Assembly: GCA_001574975.1 (NCBI GenBank)
Contig: KQ965793.1
Location: forward strand, 166,414-215,879
DNA length: 49,466 nucleotides
Direction of reading: 5' to 3'
DNA from: Gonapodya prolifera JEL478
Lineage: Eukaryota > Monoblepharomycota > Monoblepharidomycetes > Monoblepharidales > Gonapodyaceae
Shown here: positions 32,931-41,480 of the stretch, one piece after another
Layout: every line of letters begins with the position of its first letter
Numbering within the stretch: position 1 is the first letter of the stretch
The notes under the pieces: model-generated
What the model was told of the DNA's origin: nothing
Seen by the model: only the letters and a program-made list of their open reading frames with translations
Databases searched by the model: none
Made by a program: the position numbers and the translations under genes

Positions 32931-34761
32931 ATGGATCAGTTCATTCAGAAGCTGCAGAAGAGCGTGGAGGACAAGAACTACTACGAGGCGCATCAGATGT
33001 ACTTGTCGGTCGCGCAGAGGTATGTGGAGTGGAGAATGCAGCGGTGGAGGTGGTACGAGTGATGATTTTCGGTCTGGTTCGAATTACATGTTGGGATCAG
33101 GTACATCAAAGCAAGTGAGTCCCTCCTGTCTCCTCGCTCTTTCTTCTCTATCGCCACCTCTCCCTCCACCAGAAAAGTACACCGACGCACAATCCCTCCT
33201 CCACTCCGGCATCACCAACTTCACCCGGCACGCGCAACACGGCTCCGCTCAATCCCTCCTCTCCTCCCTGCTCGACGTATGGGACCACGCGGGTGGAGGC
33301 GCGACCGAGGCCCGCGTTGCTACGCTGACAGAACTTGCGGAGGGCTTTCCCTTGGGCGCGAAAGAAGGCTGGGGCGAGCAGGTCGTCAAGGATGTGGTCA
33401 GGTGGACGGCGAAGAATGGAAAGTATAAGAATGGCGATGCGGAGTTTCATCATGCTGCTGGGATGCGGTTTTACAAAGGTGGGTTCAATGAACCCGCCGG
33501 GCTTCTATGGAATGGGCAAGTCTTTGGACGAGGGTACCAAGCAGTCGCCGGTCCACCTCGAGGTCTCTTCACCTCATGTTGTCACGTGTTACTACTTGTT
33601 CTGGTCCTTCTGGCTGATCATCTCCCCGCCAATCTTCATTTGCACGTCTCCCTCCCCAGCCAAACTGTACTACCTCGCCGAACACCACCTGGTTCTCGGC
33701 ACTCCCGACAGTGCAAAAATTGCCGCTCTCATGGCATGGACGTGGAGTCAGGAAGTCGCCGGTGCGGGTGGGCCGGCGGTCGAGGTGGGGTACTTCGAGG
33801 CGCGGAATGTGTTGCAGTGAGTAGAGAGGGTGAAGGGTGACGGGAAGTGGCGGCGGTGAGGGAATGGGTTGGATGACCTGCAGAGCGAGGTTAGTGCCGA
33901 TGTGGAAGGTGTGGAGGGAGGTTGTACTACGCAAGACCAAAAGTTCCAGGGCGAAACAGGACCAGCCACGGCGCAATTAACGTTTTCTGCTATTCGTTTA
34001 TTGAGGAGTTGGTTTGCCGGAGCCTTAATCTCGGACCCTCGCTCAAGGAACGCTACGGGACCTCCCTAGTTCCGGATCCTTCGATGCCATTGACCGCCAC
34101 TCACTCCCGTTGCCCGTTCCCTCTCGCCACTTAAGGTACATCCTCCTCCACCGCCTCAACCACGCCTCCCTCTCCCTCTCCACTTTCCTCTCAAACCTCT
34201 CCACGAACTCACCCTCCTCCATCATCACCCCTCCCGCCTCCTTTACCTTCCCCGCCCTCCCCGGCACTGAGTTCATACTTACGTCTCTCCCGATGCTGAA
34301 TTTGGTCCAGCTCATCTACGCGACGGTGCAGCGACGGGCGGGAGATTTGTATGCGGATGCGAGGAAGCGGTATGGAGGGGGGCGCGGTGGGGATCCGTGG
34401 ATTGAGAAGGTGGGTAGTACGTCTGGGGATGGAGGTGGGGGTGGGGGGGGTGGGGGGGGGGGGAGGCTTCTGTGGGATCTTTCCGACGTCGAAGTGGTCG
34501 GTATGGAAGTGCCGACCAGAGTCTTCTTTTCATTGGCTTTTACCGCTGTCGACTCACTCTGCGTTTCTCGCAACTGCCCCAAAGCTTCTCGACAAAATCG
34601 GCGAATCGTACTTTCAAATCGGTGTCTCACGACAACCCAATCTGCTCAACATGCTGTTTGGAAACCCTGGATCCGCTGGCGGTGCAGGTGGGGGAGGGGC
34701 GGCAAGAGGGGCGCTCGGCACCGGTGCAAAGAGGAGTGTGCAGACCGCTGAGCTAGATTAG
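32931..34761 (+). CDS. GET4: GET4-family protein, tail-anchored protein insertion pathway (338 aa)
   Basis: Cytosolic helical-repeat protein that with Get5 hands tail-anchored substrates to the Get3 ATPase. Exons with closing phases: 32931-33019, 33101-33114, 33173-33478, 33660-33816, 34136-34409, 34585-34761. The family signature YYEAHQMYLSVAQRYI is completed across a 14-nt microexon (33101-33114). Next come DAQSLLHSGITNF, EFHHAAGMRFYK, YYLAEHHLVLGT, NVLQYILLHRLNHAS, LNLVQLIYATVQRR and, joined from the last exon, DPWIEKLLDKIGESYFQIGV and NLLNMLFGN. Length matches the family. The fourth intron (319 bp) is long and carries a G/C-poor insert with no open frame of note. The fifth intron contains G8 and G12 tracts. 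The C-terminal tail is Gly/Ala-rich. Confidence 0.92.
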
Positions 34762-35798
34762 GACGGGTGGGCGTGTGGTGTGATGTCGGTTTGATTTCGG
34801 AACTTAAGGGATGTGGCGGTGCGAGGTGTGGTGCATCGGCGTGGGCAAAGGAGACTGAGGCAGTGTAGCAAGTGTTGCTGGACCGCGCTCGGCGTTTTAG
34901 CGTCGACTTGATTGCGCCCGATATTTGAACAACAATGTATAGCTGCAGTGGCACCAGGCGGCCGGGCCGGCTGTGGCATAAAGAGTAGAACCAACGGAGA
35001 TGTTCTGACACTTATCGCCCCAGTACGACAGACGCATTGCTCAACCAAAAGAGATCGGGGCATGTCCACAGCAAACAGTTTGCAGCTCGACAACTGTATC
35101 CAATTACAGCGTGGTCCCCGCCGTTGAAGAGGCCGTAGGGCTCTCCAGAGTCCTCGATCGTGCCGGTGCGGAAAGATGGCTCGTTGTATGACATGTGCAG
35201 TGGCCTGTGTGGATAATTGAAGTGAGCAGTTCGTTGAACCAACCGCGATGTGTCGTGTTCAATATCTGTCCTCAATTTCAAAGTTGTGACAAGTGGGCCT
35301 CAACGAAATGTTTGTTCCCAATTTGGTTCCCGCCCTGTCTGTCGTTGAGGAAGCTCTGAAGGTGCATGATTGGAATAGTCCCAGCTATCGTTTCCGCCGG
35401 TTTTCACCGATCGACCGATTCTTGCTGTTGCCGCTACGTGAACACCAAATTCATCTTGATAGGCTTGTTACGCGTACCCTACTTCGTCAGGCGGCTCAAC
35501 GATTGAATTCCTTCCCTACTGCCGCTCGGATTCCTTGAGAGTATCGAGGAGCGTGCGGAGAACAAGTCCCAATACGACCAATGCCTGGCGACCGAACTGG
35601 GCGTCAAGGTGTAAGGTGGAATGCAGCGAGACACGGAGATGGGAGCTGGCATGGATCAGCGACTTGTATGGCGGTGTAGAAAAGGAATAGGAGGGAGATT
35701 AATATTTCGAATGACCGACCGTTCGAGGATCGACGTGGGCCCGTGGGAACAAACTGGTTTTACGATGCTTACAAGAAAACGAATCGACTACAACATCT
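34762..35798. other. Intergenic stretch, about 1 kb
   Basis: A plus-strand open frame at 35293-35538 (starting GLNEMFVPNLVPAL) is followed in another frame by LESIEERAENKSQYDQ up to 35614. The two pieces look protein-like and could be a decayed gene, but I recognise no family, so no gene is called. Confidence 0.4.
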
Positions 35799-36665
35799 CT
35801 ATAACCTCTGCTCCTCGTCGGCGACTGCTGTCTTTACGCCAGTGACTACGTACATTGGGTCTGACGCTCCGTCATTGGGCTGATATCCCAGGCACGAAGA
35901 TACCGGAACATTGGCATGCCAGTGGAACTCAAATGCCGAGCGTAGTGAAGAAATGCCCCAACAATCCAAACTCGATCTGCATCGGTGGCACTCAACCATA
36001 CTCGGGGTGCTTTGGTGGGGAACATGCGATTGGAGAATGAAATGATCACCAATCACCATCCCACCAGGCCTGCATAAGTATTGATGTGAATGCACTCTTC
36101 CGTCACGAAACTCCCCCCGCAAAGAACCATATCTTACTTGAGAACACGAAGGATTTCTGTCAGCACTTCGAGTGTTTTGGTGAGATAATCAATCGAAACA
36201 GTTTAGGTGACAAAATCAAAAGTATTGGCCTCCAGCGGTGATAGCAAAGGATTTTGGTTCAAATCACGTACTAAGTATGAGTCCAGTACCTAGCTTGGAA
36301 CACAGGAGAGTTTGAACAAATGGGGAAGAGTGAGCTTGAGTTATGTTCAAAACTATTGCGCCCTCTATTTTCACCTTATTTCGAGCAGGCTCCTGTGCCA
36401 CCATGCCTGTTCCGACAAATTTGCCATATCCGTTCTTCTGAGACGCGGGAGGCCCGACTTTCGCAGGGAAGTGCGAAATCCAGCTTGAGCAAACGTCCAA
36501 AAGATTGGGTCGGGAGCCGGACCGTGTATGGAATTCCTCGTGAAACATCTTTGCGTAGAACTCTGTAAGCGCGTTGATTACATCGTCATCAATTTGTGTT
36601 ACGAAGCGGGGTAAACGGTAAAATATGGTGTCGGGGGACTCGTCCACCAGTTTCCCAAACGCCAC
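35799..36665 (-). pseudogene. SAM-dependent methyltransferase, broken
   Basis: Pieces of one class I methyltransferase follow in order. These are PRFVTQIDDDVINALTEFYA and LLDVCSSWISHFP (36620-36430), then YGKFVGTGM and RDLNQNPLLSPLEANTFDFVT, next TVSIDYLTKTLEVLTEILRVL, and after an intron PGGMV, ISFSNRMFPTKA, VWLSATDADRVWIVGAFLHYA and DPMYVVTGVK. This matches a family of fungal and plant proteins with VLDLCSSWVSHLP and FSNRCFPTKA blocks. Lesions: a TAA at 36205-36203 between FDFVT and TVSID; a 7-base duplication (GTGATTG beside GTGATCA) near 36052 that shifts the frame in MVIISF; and a second shift near 35930 before the final block. The frame after the SSWISHFP motif is also displaced from that of the following block. 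It is dead as an enzyme unless editing or misassembly is involved. Confidence 0.8.
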
Positions 36666-36882
36666 CTGTTCGTTCTCGGCAGGATTAACCTCCGATAAAT
36701 CCGCGATTCACGGCTTCGAGTCCTCCAGTTTTGTGTCGTTCTTCACCAGCACTTTCACGGCCTTCGTTACAGGAAACAGGAGCAAAATTGTCCAAGGAAA
36801 ATCGTTATTTGCTCAACTACGTGTTGCAACGGACTTGTAACTATCCGCTGGCGCGCTGCTTTCTCGAGAAAGTGTCATTACC

Positions 36883-38025
36883 CTACAAATCCTGTTCATT
36901 CGTGTGACAATAAGGGCAGGTATGACTTTCGCACCTCGTGATACCAGCCCGCGCGGGGCCACCATTCAGCGGAGCCTGACAGACCTCACATTCTGCTCTT
37001 TCTAAGCAGTCCTGACACACCTGCATACACTCACACATAAGCGCATGACCCACGCAGAAGGACGATAGCTTTCCGCAGGACTTGCACGGTCCTACGCAGT
37101 TAGGGCAGACTTCATCGCCACAGTCATGGTAGCAGCACTTGATCCACCCCGCAGTTCTACGACATTGGCTGCAAAGCTTTACACGAATGCTGCAGTACCT
37201 ATGGCACGAGGTACGCGCGAGGTAAGTGGACGCACCCGGCTGAAGCCCCTCTATGCAGGATCCACAGTCCACGCAGACATCTGGCTTGTGGCAATACTGG
37301 CAGAGATCATCGTGACTCCACGAATAAGCCGGCCCTTCGTTACATTTAACGCAAGTACGCGGGTAGACTGAGGCCACCGTGTCAAATATCGTCAAAAGCT
37401 GTTTTAGTGGCGGTAGCACTGGTGGATCGTCCAAAAACACTATAAAACTCGCGTTCCAAGCAACATCACGACGAGAATCCCCGCGATAAAACGGTCCTTT
37501 GGCCACACACTTTGCCCAAGCTTCACTGTCCGACAAATCCAGTCGCTGCAGGCTTCGCGATGTCCAGGGCAAATTGCGCCCATCTCGCGCCGCCGCCACA
37601 ACAAAGTCAGAGCCGGACTCAATGCACCCGACAAACGACGCCTCGCGAAGAGCGGTGAAGGAGTCCAGGATCCGAAATATGAGGTCCAGGCCCACGGGGA
37701 GGAAGTCCCGATCGAGAGTTATCGACACCACACGAGACGCGAACACCCTCGCATTACCACAGAACCGCGCCCTCTGCGATAAGGCGATGGCGCGCTCGAT
37801 GGCCGACGCGAACTCCTCCCTCTTATTGTACACGTTTTCAATCCGAAAGTGGTGGCGGGTCCATGTGGGCAACTTTGAGACGGCTCGGAGGGCCGCGTGG
37901 CAGGTCAGGCTCACGTTCGCGAGAGAGTCGGTGGCGAGAAAGGAGAATATGGTATGGATGACTTCCAGGGGGAGGCAGAGTAGGAGAATATGAGGATGGT
38001 TGGCAGGATCGGAGGGAGGGGCCAT
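36883..38025 (-). CDS. F-box protein with C-terminal Cys-rich, zinc-finger-like domain (380 aa)
   Basis: Single exon, ATG at 38025. Residues 12-60 are an F-box (LLLCLPLEVIHTIFSFLATD, then CHAALRAVSKLPTW). The middle has leucine-rich stretches (SLQRLDLSD). From about residue 225 there are about 40 cysteines and histidines in CxxC pairs: CVKCNEG, CQYCHKPDVCVDC, LCSQCRR, CPNCVGPCKSCGK, CQDCLERAECEVC, and TCPYCH at the end. These resemble treble-clef or B-box-like zinc ribbons, but I cannot assign a named family. The likely job is a ubiquitin-ligase adaptor whose substrate module is the zinc domain; both parts are inferred. A decayed copy lies at 9398-10557, so the family duplicated once in dispersed fashion. 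Confidence 0.85.
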   Translation of the reverse strand: MAPPSDPANHPHILLLCLPLEVIHTIFSFLATDSLANVSLTCHAALRAVSKLPTWTRHHFRIENVYNKREEFASAIERAIALSQRARFCGNARVFASRVVSITLDRDFLPVGLDLIFRILDSFTALREASFVGCIESGSDFVVAAARDGRNLPWTSRSLQRLDLSDSEAWAKCVAKGPFYRGDSRRDVAWNASFIVFLDDPPVLPPLKQLLTIFDTVASVYPRTCVKCNEGPAYSWSHDDLCQYCHKPDVCVDCGSCIEGLQPGASTYLARTSCHRYCSIRVKLCSQCRRTAGWIKCCYHDCGDEVCPNCVGPCKSCGKLSSFCVGHALMCECMQVCQDCLERAECEVCQAPLNGGPARAGITRCESHTCPYCHTNEQDL

Positions 38026-38826
38026 GGATGACTGGAATATGGGAGCAACAAGGAGAAAGGGGATGCCACTGGGAGTCTGGATCGCAGTTCAGGAGGGATG
38101 AAATGGTTGAAGATGGTCCAATCGATGTGACTTGTAAAATGTTGGTACGATGCAAAGAGAGCTCATGCAACATATTTCGCATAAAGAACTACAAAGATAG
38201 TGGGACGGTGCCCTTGAGCTCGCCTGTAGCGAGCTGATATTGTAATTCGCGTTCAGACGTAAATTAGTGGAGGATCGCAAAAGATGGAATTCTTCTTACT
38301 AAATTAAATTGAAGACTTTTCAAGAAATTTACATGCGTTCTCTGATACTTTTTGAGAGAGTAAATGAAAAGGCTTTTGATGCTTTTGATCCACTGTACAT
38401 AATACTGGAAATGGGAAACGCATTTAAAGTCTCCATCCTGGTGCTCAGCATTGAATAACTGAACAGCAGGTACTAGCATGGTCCGCGTCTATTTATACAG
38501 CCTACTTGAGAACGTCCTGTTGCAAATGAAATCCCAAGCACTGCTTGAAATACTGACTTCCCGAACTATTGTTTGTCTCGTGAAACTCATCTGCGCCATG
38601 CAAAACAAAGTCCGATGTGACAATTCAACTTTTCATTGTCAACGTGCTTGCATTCGGGGCAAAAGAGATGGGCTTACTTTGATAGTGGGCATCCAACGCA
38701 AATGTTGTGGTCGTGGAACGACGCTCAGGAGGCTCCCATTTCCATTTCTTTGAGTCATTTGATTCGAACTTCCATTGCCGAGACGAAAAGGCAGTTCAAT
38801 TAGAATTCGTCAGGGAAGGAGTTGCG
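38026..38826. other. Intergenic stretch, 800 bp
   Basis: AT-richer than the flanking genes. It should hold the promoter of the F-box/Cys-rich gene at its left end. No gene, RNA or repeat recognised. Confidence 0.5.
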
Positions 38827-39148
38827 TCACGGTTCAGACGGGCGTTCCCCAGTTGATAGTAGCCAGTTGATAGTAGAGGCATTGACCCCTATTTCGAGTG
38901 ATCGAACGAATGTGAGCCACGGACCCGTGTTGTAGTTGTGGCCGACCCGGTCAGACGCGCAAGATCCCTTTCGCTTGGAATGCGCAGGTTTTTCCAAAGG
39001 CAGGACGGGCCAGGATGCTGCAGGATCGGTTGACGAGAGCGAACGATGCAATGGAGGACGGATCGTGCAGGTCAAGGACGAGGGCCACGGTATCCTGGCT
39101 CAGCGGAAACTCAGAGGAAGGAGGTGGCAACATTTGCTCGGATGTCAT
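38827..39148 (-). pseudogene. F-box protein family B, copy 3, truncated and frameshifted
   Basis: It starts at ATG 39148 (MTSEQMLPPP) and follows family B through the F-box (FPLSQDTVALVLDLHDPSSI, SFALVNRSCSILARP). A one-base loss then turns LWKNLRIP into FGKTCAFQ and runs to a stop. The other frame resumes KRKGSCASDRVGHNY and WLTFVRSLEIG before the homology ends near 38890. Only about the first 110 of some 600 codons are present, so it cannot make the substrate-binding part. Its upstream flank matches the 3' flank of the next copy, showing it is the end of a head-to-tail array. Confidence 0.85.
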
Positions 39149-39415
39149 TCGAATGATTCTGTGGGTGGATGTCTCAACAATCGACTGAATGGCGTTGCCA
39201 TATAAATAAGCCACATTATGACCTCAACAATTCGCAAAGACTGTGATAATTTAGCTTTCTGAGACCTGCTCCAAACTTCCATGACTCATGACTGTAATAA
39301 TAAACTTTGCCACGGCCAAGACGATGCCACATGTCAGCCAGCTGCACCAACCGTTGACGATCCACATTCCAACTCCGGAACAAAACTTTCCACTCCATAC
39401 GCACAGTTCCCCCAA
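39149..39415. repeat. Conserved spacer of the family B array (copy 1)
   Basis: The segment from about 39235 to 39450 matches 41300-41510 closely: TTTAGCTTTCTGAGACCTG, CTTCCATGAC, TGTAATAATAAACTT, AAGACGATGCC, CAACCGTTGACGATCCA and CAGTTCCCCC(A/G)ATCAC follow in the same order. It lies 3' of one F-box copy and 5' of the next, so the duplicated unit included promoter and terminator regions. Confidence 0.8.
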
Positions 39416-41227
39416 TCACACCATGTCATCAATCTCGACATCAGCGCACTCTACCATCGTCCACTCCCCCCCGTCCTTCCTCCATTGCATCCGTCCCAAC
39501 ATATAATAGTTCCCATTATCACCAGACCCTCCCAAGACCAGTCTCCTCAATTTGGGGGAGGTCTTGAGGACTTCCAGGTCCGACATGTCCACGCGCGCCA
39601 AGGGCATGTCGAGTTCCTCGAGGTTGGGCGCGCGCGTGGGGAGTAGAGATATGTTGGAGCGTGGGGGTAAGTCCAGCGTGAGTTGGCGAACGGCCTGGCG
39701 TGGGATGTTGGCCGCGTCGATGTTATTGAAGTTAGAGCGAACAGGTCCAGATTGTCGAGGGGGTGGCCTTTTGCGGTGATTCAAAGACTGCTCGTGAGTG
39801 GTACGGATGGCTGGGTGCGTCACAATCAGTCGTTTTGTGGAAGGCGAGAGTTGTGCGAGCAGGCTGTCGAGAATTTGCGGGTCGGTCGGTGTCTTGATGG
39901 GCGCATGGAACGGCGGATAGCTACTACCCAGGAGCTTTCGAGGAAAAAGTGCAGGACACCCGTCCAGAGTGAGCTCCACAAGTTTTGGTGCCGCTTGATA
40001 AAGGAAAAGAACAAGGCCGTCGCTGTTGGAATCTGGTGGTGGTTGGGAAGGTCCATTCATGGAAAAAAAATCGTCACGGGATGGGGTGACCTGCACGAGC
40101 CGAAGGTGAGTCAAACGTGAAAGAGGACTGGTGATAAGCGGTGCCCAGTCTACGGATGCGTATTGTAGTGTCAATGGGTGAGATGGAAGGCCGATTGGGA
40201 CGACGAGAGGTGAAGGGGAGAAAGAAAGTTTTGTGAGCAGTTTGCAGTGCGAAATGGCAGCCAGGAGGATACGGATGGAACCAGAAGACTGCACGTCAAG
40301 AATTGAAAGGGTGTGGCTGAGAGAACGTGAAGCAAGGAGGTGTGTGAGTCCACCCTGGCTCTGAGTGTCTGAACTGTGTATTGCCCTTAGATATGTTGAC
40401 GGATGTTTGGAAAATGACCAAGAGAGACTTCGCAGTCGGGGTAGCCGAAGATTCGCCATTTTTGCCGTATCGACGGGCGAGGGTTCATCGTACAGGCAGA
40501 TGGCGAGCGATTCAAGGGTGGAGGAATGTTGTTCGACGACAGGGCGCACATATTCAAGGCTAGGTGACAAACCAGGACCGAAGTGACGAAGGACCGGTGC
40601 AGTGCAATTCCAGGGTAAATGCTGGGGAGGAGAGGCCTTGGATTCCATGGCGGTGCCCACATCCCAAGCCCGTAAAAGACGGCCAAAATTGTCCTCTTGT
40701 GGCCACACAGGTTCAATGTTCACACCTCTCAGACGACGGTACGACGTACCCGTTCCGAAGAGACATTCGACTGCACGTGTCTGTTTTGACAGCATCTCGC
40801 TCAATTTCGACGTGGGGGTTCCGTTGGCACTCGCTCGCCCATCGAGAGAGATTCGCCGCACGTTGTCTTTCACCTCTCTCAAGACAGTCGACAATGCGTC
40901 CCAATCCGCTGTGTCTGCGCTCCACACCTTGTAGCCGATTTCGAGGGAGCGCACCAGAGTGAGCCATGGACTCGGTGTCGTGCTTTGGGGCCGGCCATCG
41001 CTCGTGGAAGCGGCTGGCTCCAAGCCGGCAAGACGGACAAGAGTGAATTCGACAGGAATACGAAGGTTTTTCCACAGGGATGGGCGTGCAAGGACGTTGC
41101 AGGATCGGTTGACGAGGGCGAAAGACGCAATGGAGGGCGTGTCGAGCAGGTCGAGGATGAGCGAAATGGTTTCTGGGCTGAGAGGAAAATCAAAGGAAGG
41201 CGTTGGCAAGGGTTGCTGGGATGACAT
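39416..41227 (-). CDS. F-box protein, family B, copy 1 (603 aa)
   Basis: Single exon. I chose ATG 41227 (MSSQQPLPTPSFDF) because it lies shortly before the F-box and matches the start of the truncated copy; an in-frame non-ATG extension upstream is ignored. The F-box is at residues 10-60 (FPLSPETISLILDLLDTPSI, FALVNRSCNVLARPSLWKNL). The rest has a leucine-rich-repeat-like rhythm (LRSLSWSF, HCKLLTKLSFS, LSRLTHLRLVQV, KLVELTLDGCP, VRQLTLDLPP, NLEELDMPLA, KLRRLVLGG). That is typical of FBXL-type substrate adaptors of SCF ligases. It ends with a Trp-containing MQWRKDGGEWTMVECADVEI shared with copy 2. Intact. Confidence 0.87.
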   Translation of the reverse strand: MSSQQPLPTPSFDFPLSPETISLILDLLDTPSIASFALVNRSCNVLARPSLWKNLRIPVEFTLVRLAGLEPAASTSDGRPQSTTPSPWLTLVRSLEIGYKVWSADTADWDALSTVLREVKDNVRRISLDGRASANGTPTSKLSEMLSKQTRAVECLFGTGTSYRRLRGVNIEPVWPQEDNFGRLLRAWDVGTAMESKASPPQHLPWNCTAPVLRHFGPGLSPSLEYVRPVVEQHSSTLESLAICLYDEPSPVDTAKMANLRLPRLRSLSWSFSKHPSTYLRAIHSSDTQSQGGLTHLLASRSLSHTLSILDVQSSGSIRILLAAISHCKLLTKLSFSPSPLVVPIGLPSHPLTLQYASVDWAPLITSPLSRLTHLRLVQVTPSRDDFFSMNGPSQPPPDSNSDGLVLFLYQAAPKLVELTLDGCPALFPRKLLGSSYPPFHAPIKTPTDPQILDSLLAQLSPSTKRLIVTHPAIRTTHEQSLNHRKRPPPRQSGPVRSNFNNIDAANIPRQAVRQLTLDLPPRSNISLLPTRAPNLEELDMPLARVDMSDLEVLKTSPKLRRLVLGGSGDNGNYYMLGRMQWRKDGGEWTMVECADVEIDDMV

Positions 41228-41480
41228 TCGAATGATTCTGTGGAGTGTCCAAACATACGGTTGAATGTCATTGGGATACAAAAATAAGCCGCGTTACATA
41301 ATGATTTAGCTTTCTGAGACCTGTTCCAAGCTTCCATGACTGTAATAATAAACTTCGCCCCAAGACGATGCCGTACGCCAGCCAGCCGCCACCAACCGTT
41401 GACGATCCAGATTCCAACTCCCGAACAAATCGTGACGTTAAGCATCGCAAATTTCCACTCCTTGCGCACAGTTCCCCCGA
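41228..41480. repeat. Conserved spacer of the family B array (copy 2)
   Basis: About 250 bp between copy 2's stop codon and copy 1's start. It is the partner of the spacer at 39149-39415, with the same ordered blocks. It contains the promoter of the 39416-41227 gene and the 3' region of the 41481-43211 gene. Confidence 0.8.
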
